From: Clostridia bacterium
GTDB taxonomy: Bacteria; Bacillota; Clostridia; Saccharofermentanales; Saccharofermentanaceae
DNA length: 36,308 nucleotides
Assembly: GCA_024403775.1 (NCBI GenBank)
Contig: JAKSRE010000026.1
Location: 1-36,308 of the forward strand
Direction of reading: 5' to 3'
Position 1 is the stretch's first letter; each line of letters starts with the position of its first letter. This document shows positions 15,930 through 23,763 of the stretch, in pieces. A program made the position numbers and the translations under genes. The notes under the pieces were generated by a model. The model ran no database searches and was not told the origin of the DNA. It saw only the letters and a list, made by a program, of their open reading frames with translations.

Positions 15930-17168
15930 TTAAAGAAAATCTTTCATCATAGCATTTGTTAAAGGATGAATTCCCTGATGACGAGCAACAAACTTCTCAT
16001 ATATCTCTTCCGTTACCATCTTCATTGCCTCGTTAAGATTACTTAATGCGGCAGCCCTCATTTCAGTCAAATCACTATACGTCCTCGCTGGTTCAAGCTT
16101 ATCAGATATGAACACTATCTTCTCTACATCTGTCATACCACCATGCCCAGTAGTATGATATAGAATTGCATTAAGTATCTCCTCATCCTTAATTCGATAA
16201 CGATTCTCGGCAACATATGCACCTGCAGGAGAATGATAAAGCTTCTCATTATCAAATAAATCCCCACTTTTTATTACTGCATATTCCTGCTGAACCTCAA
16301 TAGGAAGTTCTTTGGCACAGTCATGAAGTACTCCAGCTATAAGTGCCTTGTCAGTGTTGGCACCATGAAGTTTGGCAAGTTTTGCAGCATAGATAGCGAC
16401 ATTAAGAGTGTGAAGTAACCTTTTCGAAGATAAGACAAAAAACAGATCTATCGCATATTCATAAAAGGCAGTTACTGCACTCTCACTACAAAAATCAAGA
16501 ATATGCTCATCTTTATATAGGGCATGTGTCTCGATAAATTTACGAACCTCAGAAGGAACTGAATCAAAATTGTTATTCTTTCTGATATCGGAAGAAGCAG
16601 CCTCTAACCCCTTTATCTTAAAAAATTCAATCTCGGTATCAAAACGCTCAGATACAGACTTTGATTTTTGGACAAAATCCTCATTATCACAATCACCAGG
16701 ACGGTTCGCTACCATGAGCGTGGCTCTTTTAAGGATCTCACCCGGCTTGTACCATTTATCAAATGAATCAAGAATATCAGAACCACAAATCCAGAAAAAC
16801 TCATTCTGTTCCTTAATATATCTGTTATAAATAGAACTCTTAGCCTGCTTACTTAAGCTTTCCTCAAGAATTCCATCATCAATAAGTGCATTAATCGTAT
16901 TATAGGTATAACTGATTCCTGGAAGCTTATACTCAACATCAGATAATAACACTTTATCTCTGTAAGAAGGTTTAAGTCCGTTAATGGCAGTCTCAGTCAT
17001 ATAATAACGATAAGGCGCTGCACTAATTGAGTGACCACGCTTGAAGGCTGATCTGGCACTTGGAATTACAACAACCAAATCAATGCCAGCGTCAATAGCA
17101 CCGACAATCATTGAGAGATGTCCATTGTGAATTGGGTCAAAAGCCCCGCCAAATAAACCGATTTTCAT
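15930..17168 (-). CDS. nadD: NadD-YqeK fusion: nicotinate-nucleotide adenylyltransferase plus HD-domain Ap4A hydrolase
   Basis: A 412-aa fusion of two cytoplasmic enzymes. Residues 1-215 are NadD, which adenylylates nicotinate mononucleotide to deamido-NAD: nucleotidyltransferase motif GGAFDPIHNGH at 7-17 and the second motif ASSDIRKN at 191-198. Residues 225-412 are YqeK, an HD-domain enzyme known to hydrolyse Ap4A and related dinucleotides symmetrically: metal ligands His253, His282-Asp283 (LHDCAKELP), His312, His338 and Asp356. Both sets of catalytic residues look intact. The genes are separate neighbours in Bacillus (nadD, yqeK). It starts 4 bases after the purD stop, so the two genes probably share a transcript. 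Confidence 0.95.
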   Translation of the reverse strand: MKIGLFGGAFDPIHNGHLSMIVGAIDAGIDLVVVIPSARSAFKRGHSISAAPYRYYMTETAINGLKPSYRDKVLLSDVEYKLPGISYTYNTINALIDDGILEESLSKQAKSSIYNRYIKEQNEFFWICGSDILDSFDKWYKPGEILKRATLMVANRPGDCDNEDFVQKSKSVSERFDTEIEFFKIKGLEAASSDIRKNNNFDSVPSEVRKFIETHALYKDEHILDFCSESAVTAFYEYAIDLFFVLSSKRLLHTLNVAIYAAKLAKLHGANTDKALIAGVLHDCAKELPIEVQQEYAVIKSGDLFDNEKLYHSPAGAYVAENRYRIKDEEILNAILYHTTGHGGMTDVEKIVFISDKLEPARTYSDLTEMRAAALSNLNEAMKMVTEEIYEKFVARHQGIHPLTNAMMKDFL

Positions 17169-17172
17169 TAAA

Positions 17173-18426
17173 TCAACCTAAAGTTCTGCCAATATCTGTT
17201 CTGAAATGCATATCCTGGAATGAGATTTTCTTTACACCCTCATAAGCACCATCGATTGCCTCATCAAGTGTATCACCCTCGTCATAAACACAGAGTACAC
17301 GTCCACCGTTTGTAACCTTCTTGCCATCCTTAATAGCAGTACCAGCCTCAAATACAAGCTTGCCACAAGTGTCAATGCCTGTAATCTCATAACCCTTGTT
17401 ATAGCTCTGTGGATATCCTCCTGAAGCCATAACTACAACACAAGAACACTTATTCTTCCACTTAATATCAATAGAATCAAGTGTTCCATCAATACAAGCA
17501 TCAATAATATCCATAAAGTCTGTCTCAAGTAATGGGAGAATTGCCTGTGTCTCAGGATCACCAAATCTAGCATTATACTCAACAACCTTTGGGCCATCCT
17601 TTGTAAGCATGAGGCCAAAGTAAATTACACCCTTAAATGGTCTTTCTTCCTTCTGAAGAGCCTCAATAGTAGGAAGAATAATTGTATTTGTAATCTGAGC
17701 CTTAAGTTCCTCAGTCATATCAGCACCTGGAGTAACAGCACCCATACCACCAGTATTAAGACCTTCATCATGATCATATGCACGCTTATGATCTCTTGAT
17801 GAGATCATAGGGATAGCTGTCTTACCATCTGCAAATGCAAGAATAGTAAGCTCTGGTCCAACCATACATTCCTCAATTACTACTGTATTACCAGCATTTC
17901 CAAAAGCCTTATCCTCCATCATTGAGATAACGGCATTCTTTGCTTCATCAAGTGTCTGTGCAATAATTACGCCCTTACCAAGTGCAAGACCATCGGCCTT
18001 GATAACAATTGGCATATCCTGAGTCTCAAGATACTTAAGAGCGTCATCTTTATTATCAAAAATCTCATACTTGGCTGTTGGAATATTATATTTCTTCATA
18101 AGCTTCTTTGAGAAAGCCTTTGAAGCTTCAATAATAGCAGCATTAGCACGTGGACCGAAAGCACGTACGCCCTTCTCCTCAAGTTTGTCTACCAAACCAA
18201 GTGCAAGTGGATCATCAGGAGCAACAAAAACCAAATCAAAGTTATTGTCTCTGGCATAATCTGACATCTCCTCGATATCTGTTGCCTTTATTGGTACGCA
18301 TGTAGCAACATCAGCAATACCGCCATTTCCTGGTGCACAATAAAGTTCAGTAACCATACTACTCTTCTTTAATGTCCAACAAATCGCATGCTCTCTTCCG
18401 CCGGAACCAACAACTAAAACCTTCAT
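17173..18426 (-). CDS. purD: Phosphoribosylamine-glycine ligase (GAR synthetase)
   Basis: PurD is the second step of de novo purine synthesis, joining phosphoribosylamine and glycine with ATP to give GAR. The 417-aa protein starts with the family signature VLVVGSGGREHAICW. The ATP-grasp core includes PIVIKADGLALGKGV, the GGMGAVTPGAD loop and VEYNARFGDPETQ with its metal-binding Glu/Asn. Length is standard for monofunctional PurD. The ATG has GGAGGA at good spacing. It lies downstream of the sirtuin gene in the same direction with a 75-base gap that contains a 12-base palindrome (18445-18456) and an extended -10-like TGGTAAAAT. Confidence 0.97.
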   Translation of the reverse strand: MKVLVVGSGGREHAICWTLKKSSMVTELYCAPGNGGIADVATCVPIKATDIEEMSDYARDNNFDLVFVAPDDPLALGLVDKLEEKGVRAFGPRANAAIIEASKAFSKKLMKKYNIPTAKYEIFDNKDDALKYLETQDMPIVIKADGLALGKGVIIAQTLDEAKNAVISMMEDKAFGNAGNTVVIEECMVGPELTILAFADGKTAIPMISSRDHKRAYDHDEGLNTGGMGAVTPGADMTEELKAQITNTIILPTIEALQKEERPFKGVIYFGLMLTKDGPKVVEYNARFGDPETQAILPLLETDFMDIIDACIDGTLDSIDIKWKNKCSCVVVMASGGYPQSYNKGYEITGIDTCGKLVFEAGTAIKDGKKVTNGGRVLCVYDEGDTLDEAIDGAYEGVKKISFQDMHFRTDIGRTLG

Positions 18427-18501
18427 AAAAAGTCCTCCATATTAAAAACATGTTTTAGATTTTACCATAAATATACTCTAATTAGATTATATATTTGTAA
18501 T

Positions 18502-19251
18502 TTATATTCGTGAAAATACATCGCTTAACCCTTCGTGGAAAACAAGTGTACATATCCTGTCGAAGGCAGTTTCCTGCTTGTTTACTATCACTATATTAGT
18601 ACCCATAAACTTCTTTACCAGCGTATTAGCTGGATACACAACACCTGAAGTTCCACCAATAATAAGTAAATCCGCCTTATTTAATGAATCTATAGCACCT
18701 TCCCAAGCATCTTCAGGAAGCCCTTCTTCATACAAAGTAACATCTGGTCTTACTATGCCTCTACAGCCTGATTCAGTACAGTGAGGAACCTGTTCCTTGG
18801 ACTTAAAAATAAAATCTGAAGGATACACTTTACGACAGTGGTCACAATAATTACGAAGAGTTGAACCATGTACTTCATATACTTTTATACTTCCAGCCTT
18901 CTGATGAAGTCCGTCGATATTCTGAGTAATGACTGAATCAAGTTTTCCTTTCTTTTCAAGTTCAGCCAATTTGTAGTGAGTGATATTAGGATTTATTCCA
19001 TCTACATTTAGTTTTTGTCTGTAGAACTCATAGAACACCTTTGTATTCTCATAAAGACAGCTGTGACTCAGTAAATATTCTGGCGAGTATCTCTCAAAAT
19101 TAACATCGTGCTGATTATATAGACCGTCTTTACTTCTAAAATCAGGTATTCCACTATCTGTAGAGACTCCTGCGCCACCAAAAAAGACAATACTTTTACT
19201 TTCTTCAATGAGTTCTTTTAATTTGTTTATTCTCTCTTCAAAATTTTCCAT
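18502..19251 (-). CDS. NAD-dependent protein deacylase, Sir2 family
   Basis: This 249-aa sirtuin removes acyl groups from lysine using NAD, giving nicotinamide and O-acyl-ADP-ribose. Visible are the NAD-binding GAGVSTDSGIPDFRS, TQNIDGLHQKAG, the catalytic His in YEVHGST, a Zn ribbon with two cysteine pairs (CDHCRKVY and CTESGCRG), and GTSGVVYPA. The segment TDSGIPDFRSKDGLYNQ is typical of class U/III bacterial sirtuins. I place the start at the ATG at 19251, preceded by GAGGA; the longer frame would begin inside the purH-side terminator. Only 29 bases separate that terminator from the start, leaving no room for a separate promoter between them. Confidence 0.94.
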   Translation of the reverse strand: MENFEERINKLKELIEESKSIVFFGGAGVSTDSGIPDFRSKDGLYNQHDVNFERYSPEYLLSHSCLYENTKVFYEFYRQKLNVDGINPNITHYKLAELEKKGKLDSVITQNIDGLHQKAGSIKVYEVHGSTLRNYCDHCRKVYPSDFIFKSKEQVPHCTESGCRGIVRPDVTLYEEGLPEDAWEGAIDSLNKADLLIIGGTSGVVYPANTLVKKFMGTNIVIVNKQETAFDRICTLVFHEGLSDVFSRI

Positions 19252-19270
19252 AAGCCTTTTCCTCATCTTC

Positions 19271-19305
19271 GAAAAGAAAAACGCACCGGCTATAAACCGA
19301 TGCGT
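19271..19305 (-). terminator. Rho-independent terminator between the AICAR transformylase and sirtuin genes
   Basis: ACGCACCGG (19281-19289) and CCGATGCGT (19297-19305) pair (one G-T) around a 7-base loop. On the minus strand the stem is followed by TTTTCTTTTC. It lies 20 bases past the AICAR transformylase stop codon. The sirtuin start codon is only 29 bases further on, so downstream expression of the sirtuin probably relies on read-through or a promoter within this hairpin region. Confidence 0.85.
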
Positions 19306-19325
19306 CACATTTTAAATTCTCAAAA

Positions 19326-20507
19326 TTAATGATGGAATAAACGGATTCCAGTGAATGCCATTGCCAAGCCCAAATCATCACAAGCCTTGATTACAAGGTC
19401 ATCTCTTACAGATCCACCTGGCTGAGCGATATATCTAGCACCACTTCTATAACCACGCTCAATGTTATCTGAGAATGGGAAGAATGCATCAGAACCAAGA
19501 GCTACATCTGTAAGCTTATCAAGCCAAGCTCTCTTCTTCTCTGCTGTGAATACCTCTGGCTTTGTTGTAAAGATATTCTGCCACTTACCTTCAGCAAGAA
19601 CATCCATATAGTCTTCACCAATATAAAGGTCAATTGAGTTATCTCTGTCAGCTCTCTTGATATCATCACGGAATGGGAGATTAAGAACCTCTGGAGACTG
19701 ACGAAGCCACCAGTTATCTGCCTTTGAACCAGCAAGTCTTGTACAGTGGATTCTTGACTGCTGACCAGCACCGATACCAATTGCCTGACCATCCTTAACA
19801 TAACATACTGAGTTAGACTGAGTATACTTAAGTGTGATAAGAGAAATAATTAAATCCATCTTAGCCTGCTCTGGGAAATTCTTATTAGCTGTTGGGATAT
19901 TCTCAAAGAGCTTATCATCAATAACCAACTCATTTCTGCCCTGCTCGAAAGTAACACCAAATACTTCCTTATGCTCGATAGGATCTGGTACATAATTAGG
20001 ATCAATCTTAATGATTGCGTAATTACCCTTCTTCTTTGTCTTCAAAATCTCAAGTGCCTCTGGCTCATAATCAGGAGCGATAACACCATCAGATACTTCT
20101 CTCTGAATCATCTTAGCTGTGCAAACATCACACTTATCTGAAAGTGAAATAAAATCACCAAAAGAAGACATTCTGTCAGCACCTCTTGCTCGAGCATATG
20201 CACTAGCAAGTGGAGTAAGTTCTCCAAGATCATCAACCCAGTAAATCTTCTTAAGTACATCTGTAAGAGGAATTCCTACTGCTGCACCAGCTGGTGATAC
20301 ATGCTTAAAAGAAGTTGCTGCTGGAAGACCAGTAGCTGCCTTAAGTTCCTTTACAAGCTGCCATCCATTGAAAGCATCAAGAAGGTTAATATATCCAGGC
20401 TTACCATTCAAAACCTCAATTGGAAGATCCTTTCCATCATTCATATAAACACGTGATGGTTTCTGATTAGGATTACAACCATACTTCAATAACATTTCGT
20501 TAGCCAT
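19326..20507 (-). CDS. Stand-alone AICAR transformylase (PurH C-terminal domain only)
   Basis: This 393-aa enzyme transfers a formyl group from 10-formyl-THF to AICAR, giving FAICAR, the penultimate step to IMP. The catalytic Lys-His lies in [13 protein letters not shown] (about 66-78), matching the AICARFT active site, and [16 protein letters not shown] is the substrate loop. Near the C-terminus are [14 protein letters not shown] and [12 protein letters not shown]. The IMP cyclohydrolase (MGS-like) N-terminal half of bifunctional PurH is absent; that activity is supplied by the adjacent purO-type gene. The ATG has AAAGGAG upstream. It lies 14 bases after purO and is followed by a strong terminator. 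Confidence 0.95.
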   Translation of the reverse strand: MANEMLLKYGCNPNQKPSRVYMNDGKDLPIEVLNGKPGYINLLDAFNGWQLVKELKAATGLPAATSFKHVSPAGAAVGIPLTDVLKKIYWVDDLGELTPLASAYARARGADRMSSFGDFISLSDKCDVCTAKMIQREVSDGVIAPDYEPEALEILKTKKKGNYAIIKIDPNYVPDPIEHKEVFGVTFEQGRNELVIDDKLFENIPTANKNFPEQAKMDLIISLITLKYTQSNSVCYVKDGQAIGIGAGQQSRIHCTRLAGSKADNWWLRQSPEVLNLPFRDDIKRADRDNSIDLYIGEDYMDVLAEGKWQNIFTTKPEVFTAEKKRAWLDKLTDVALGSDAFFPFSDNIERGYRSGARYIAQPGGSVRDDLVIKACDDLGLAMAFTGIRLFHH

Positions 20508-20521
20508 TTTGTTCTCCTTTA

Positions 20522-21238
20522 TTACTTAACGTTCTTATTAAGAATTCTGTCTTCGTACTTGCCAGTAGCAATATCGATATATCTAACAAATAAAGATACC
20601 TTATTCTCTTCATTTAATGATGTCCAGAGAAGATTTGTATACTCATCAATATCATCCAAAATCTGAACTTTCTCAGGCTCGCCTTCAAAAGAAGGAAGTG
20701 GGCTTCCATCACCCATATAAGTATGAATAAATCTACCGTCACCACTTAATGGGTTTGTGTATGTAAATGTATATCTCTGACATGAAGAATCATCTCCATC
20801 AGCTGACTTAAGAATAGACATTGCATAATTAAAACTGTTATTCTCAACGTGCATAATACCAGATATACGTGGAGTAAAGTTAGGAGCATCATCCTCGAAC
20901 TCTCTTGTTCTCAAAGCCTGCTCGAAAGTCTGCTGCTTATCCATAAGCTCATAAATAGTATCTGTCTGATCACCATTTGTTACGATTGTCTTGTTACCAA
21001 GAACTCTTACTGGTGAATAGATAATAAGATGTGGATCTGAAAGCTTTGCTGGATCAAAAGCCTCTGTCTTAATACCGTCTTCAGTAGCTGTAAAAACTCT
21101 GTTACGTGAATTAACACTTCTGCCCATAATAAAGTAAGCTGTAACTGCCTTCTTACCGTCTGGTGATTTACCAATTACAATTCCACGTCCTGGATATGGA
21201 TTTGTGCTTAAAAGCTCAGCAATGTCATACTTCTTCAT
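20522..21238 (-). CDS. purO: IMP cyclohydrolase, PurO (archaeal-type) family
   Basis: This 238-aa protein probably cyclises FAICAR to IMP, the last step of purine synthesis. It resembles the archaeal PurO family rather than the PurH cyclohydrolase domain: [28 protein letters not shown] and [20 protein letters not shown] match the PurO pattern by eye. It sits directly before the AICAR transformylase gene, which lacks the PurH cyclohydrolase half, so the pair together replaces bifunctional PurH. The ATG has an AGGAGGAAATTT ribosome binding site. Gene order and the missing PurH half support the call strongly. Confidence 0.9.
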   Translation of the reverse strand: MKKYDIAELLSTNPYPGRGIVIGKSPDGKKAVTAYFIMGRSVNSRNRVFTATEDGIKTEAFDPAKLSDPHLIIYSPVRVLGNKTIVTNGDQTDTIYELMDKQQTFEQALRTREFEDDAPNFTPRISGIMHVENNSFNYAMSILKSADGDDSSCQRYTFTYTNPLSGDGRFIHTYMGDGSPLPSFEGEPEKVQILDDIDEYTNLLWTSLNEENKVSLFVRYIDIATGKYEDRILNKNVK

Positions 21239-21254
21239 AAATTTCCTCCTGAAA

Positions 21255-21878
21255 TTAATTAATTACTTTTGCAATATTATTCTCTATAACTACCTTACCC
21301 TCAGCGATTTTTTTAATCGTTGCAGGAAGGATTACCTGCTCACATTCCTTCATTATACGCTTCTGAAGAACCTCTGGAGTGTCATCTGGAAGTACATCAA
21401 CTGCCTTCTGCATAATGATTGGTCCTTCATCATAATTCTCATTTACAAAATGAACCGTAGCTCCTGATACCTTAACACCACGCTTAAGCACAGCTTCATG
21501 TGGTCTTATACCGTACATTCCTGCTCCACAGAAACTTGGAATAAGTGCAGGATGAATATTAATAATTCTGTTTGAAAACTCATGAACAAGCTTTGGTCCA
21601 AGAAGTGATAAATATCCAGCAAGCACAATTAATTCAGCGCCAGATTCTTTAACCTTTGCCACTACTTCCATATCCCATGCATCATTATTCTCGAAAGCTT
21701 TCTTAGAAAGAACAACAGAAGGAATATTATTCTCAGCTGCTCTAGTCAATGCATACGCATCCTGATTAGATGCTACAACGAGACTAATCTCAACATCTGA
21801 CAGAAAACCACTTTTAATATTATCAATAATAGCCTGAAGATTAGTTCCACCGCCAGATACAAATACTGCTATTTTCAT
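21255..21878 (-). CDS. purN: Phosphoribosylglycinamide formyltransferase
   Basis: GAR transformylase (207 aa) formylates GAR from 10-formyl-THF. The family motifs are AVFVSGGGTNLQAIID at the N-terminus, catalytic Asn-His in IINIHPALIPSF, and SGATVHFVNENYDEGPII with its catalytic Asp. Length is typical of stand-alone PurN. The start ATG at 21878 lies 25 bases after purE, and the gene is followed by purO after 16 bases, so all are co-transcribed. Confidence 0.96.
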   Translation of the reverse strand: MKIAVFVSGGGTNLQAIIDNIKSGFLSDVEISLVVASNQDAYALTRAAENNIPSVVLSKKAFENNDAWDMEVVAKVKESGAELIVLAGYLSLLGPKLVHEFSNRIINIHPALIPSFCGAGMYGIRPHEAVLKRGVKVSGATVHFVNENYDEGPIIMQKAVDVLPDDTPEVLQKRIMKECEQVILPATIKKIAEGKVVIENNIAKVIN

Positions 21879-21903
21879 CTTAGTACCTCAAACAAAATCA
21901 AAA

Positions 21904-22404
21904 TTACATATTAGCAATTTTTTCTTTTAATGACTTATCCTTCTTATCTACTGAATTTGCAAGATTTGCCTTATAAGAAGCAAACTTATCAGCAAGTGAA
22001 TCATCAGATAATGCAAGAATCTGTACAGCAAGAATAGCTGCATTAGTTCCGCCATCTATTGCTACAGTAGCAACTGGAATACCAGTTGGCATCTGTACTG
22101 TTGCATAAAGAGCATCAACACCATTAAGAGCACCGCCCTTTACAGGAACACCAATTACTGGAAGTGTAGTATTTGCTGCGAGAACACCACCAAGATGGGC
22201 AGCAAGACCAGCAGCCGCAATAATCACTTTAAAACCATTAGATTTAGCATTCTTTGCAAGTTCAGTAGCTCTCTCTGGAGTTCTGTGTGCAGATGCAACA
22301 TTTGCTTCAAATTCAATGCCAAATTCCTTAAGGAGCTTAAAACAACCTTCCATAATAGGAAAATCAGAATCAGATCCCATAACAATCATTACTTTGTTAG
22401 CCAT
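21904..22404 (-). CDS. purE: N5-carboxyaminoimidazole ribonucleotide mutase (class I PurE)
   Basis: This 166-aa enzyme moves the carboxyl group from N5-CAIR to CAIR. The class I motif VMIVMGSDSDFPIM begins the protein, followed by VASAHRTPERA (catalytic His) and AAAGLAAHLGGVLAANTTLPVIGVP. It is the first gene of the purE-purN-purO-AICARFT run. The ATG at 22404 is preceded by AAAGGAAG. No PurK or PurC gene is nearby, so those are encoded elsewhere. No purine riboswitch or clear PurR box is visible upstream. Confidence 0.96.
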   Translation of the reverse strand: MANKVMIVMGSDSDFPIMEGCFKLLKEFGIEFEANVASAHRTPERATELAKNAKSNGFKVIIAAAGLAAHLGGVLAANTTLPVIGVPVKGGALNGVDALYATVQMPTGIPVATVAIDGGTNAAILAVQILALSDDSLADKFASYKANLANSVDKKDKSLKEKIANM

Positions 22405-22489
22405 ACAAATACTTCCTTTCGATACTATTTAAATATTTTAAATTAAATCAGTATATTTATCATCAAATCTTCTTTGATATTTTTCACAA

Positions 22490-23632
22490 TTATTCATCTT
22501 CATCTGACCAGTTTAATTTACCGAGTATTCTATAATAGTCAGAACTTCCCCAGGTAACCTCACAAGGACAGTAATCATTACCAGGCCTTGTAGATGTCTG
22601 TAAAAATGGGATAACATTTAATCTGTAGTCAACACAATACGTATTTGTCTCATCCATTATGAATTCACACTGAACTATAGCTGAATCTGGATCTGATAAT
22701 GAGTAATTACCACCAAATACAAAGTTAGACAGACTATAAACAATATATTTTCCATTGTATCTTTCAATCGGCTGTAAACGGTGTGGATGATGTCCAATAA
22801 CTATATCAGCACCATAATCAATAAGCTGGTGACCCAAATCAGTCTGTTCGTATCTAGGAGAATAATCTCTTTCTACTCCCCAATGCATAGAAACAATGAT
22901 TATGTTACATTCCAACTCCTTAAGCTGATCAATTGCATTAAAAAGTGTATATGTTCCATATCCATTTGACACGGTATCATAACCGCACATACCAATTCTT
23001 ATTCCTCTAACTTCATATACAGATACGTTATTCTCATAACACCAGAGAACACCAGCATCATCAAGAGTATCCTCTGTATCCTGAAGTCCAGCCTGCCAGT
23101 AATCCAAGGAATGATTATTGGATAAATTTACACTCTCAATTCCTGCATTAGTAAGCATATTTACATATTCAAATGGTGCTCCAAATACAAACTCCTTTGT
23201 CATATGAGAGGTCTCATCAGTCAATGTTCCCTCAAAATTAACAAGTGTCATATCATCATTTCGAAAATAATCAACTGCATTCTGAAAGCAGTAATCCATA
23301 TCTCCGCCTACTACATGCATAAAGCCTTCACTGGCACCTCTCCATGCCAAAGCTTCAGCCAAAGTACAATCTCCCGCAAAGCTCACAAGAATATGCTCTG
23401 GTAAAGGAGTCGGTGTTGGTGTAGGAGATGGCGTAGGAACATCTGTAGGTGTTGGTGTAGGCGTCGGAGAAGGCTCTGTAAGCTCTACTATTTCTACAGA
23501 TGGAGTAGTTGTTGTCTCAGAAGAACCATTAGTGTCTTTACTATTTGTATTAGTACAAGAAGATACTGACAACGTCATAACGATGCCATAAATCAAGCAA
23601 TTAAATAATCTTTTAAAACGTTTCTCAACCAA
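22490..23632 (-). CDS. CapA-family (PGA_cap) metallophosphatase-fold lipoprotein
   Basis: A 380-aa exported protein with the fold of CapA poly-gamma-glutamate capsule proteins. The signal peptide has the lipobox VSSC (Cys26). A Thr/Pro-rich linker (PSPTPTPTPT type) at about 53-76 separates it from the catalytic domain. Motifs are AGDCT (about 86-90), NFEGTLTD (132-139), NLSNNHSLD (169-177), MHWGVE (249-254) and IGHHPH (279-284), matching the metal site of the family. I use a TTG start at 23632: GAGGTG (23639-23644) lies 6 bases upstream, and the longer frame begins inside the upstream gene's terminator. No capB or capC homologue is adjacent, so a role in capsule synthesis is not shown; a cell-surface phosphodiesterase or hydrolase is possible. 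Confidence 0.88.
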   Translation of the reverse strand: MVEKRFKRLFNCLIYGIVMTLSVSSCTNTNSKDTNGSSETTTTPSVEIVELTEPSPTPTPTPTDVPTPSPTPTPTPLPEHILVSFAGDCTLAEALAWRGASEGFMHVVGGDMDYCFQNAVDYFRNDDMTLVNFEGTLTDETSHMTKEFVFGAPFEYVNMLTNAGIESVNLSNNHSLDYWQAGLQDTEDTLDDAGVLWCYENNVSVYEVRGIRIGMCGYDTVSNGYGTYTLFNAIDQLKELECNIIIVSMHWGVERDYSPRYEQTDLGHQLIDYGADIVIGHHPHRLQPIERYNGKYIVYSLSNFVFGGNYSLSDPDSAIVQCEFIMDETNTYCVDYRLNVIPFLQTSTRPGNDYCPCEVTWGSSDYYRILGKLNWSDEDE

Positions 23633-23706
23633 AATCCGCACCTCAAAAGAAAAATTATAATTATTATACCAAAGTTTACTCGTTATCAATAATCTAAAAT
23701 AAATAA

Positions 23707-23738
23707 AAGACACTCCAAATCATAATTTGAAGTGTCTT
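23707..23738 (-). terminator. Rho-independent terminator after the GH5 gene
   Basis: AAGACACT...CAAAT (23707-23720) pairs with ATTTG...AGTGTCTT (23725-23738) with one internal mismatch and a 4-base loop. On the minus strand it runs into TTTATTTATTTT. It ends the endoglucanase transcript and contains the first codons of the over-long alternative capA frame. Confidence 0.85.
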
Positions 23739-23763
23739 AATAAATAGGTAATGCAAAATATTA

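Noticed and set aside
22462..22478. Terminator between capA and purE
   Set aside because: ATCAAA/TTTGAT pairing is short and AT-only, it lies upstream of the capA stop in the direction of minus-strand reading, and no U-run follows on that strand.
22405..22489. Purine riboswitch or PurR box before purE
   Set aside because: The 85-base region has no guanine/adenine riboswitch core and no recognisable PurR box. Only a weak hairpin and a normal ribosome binding site are seen.
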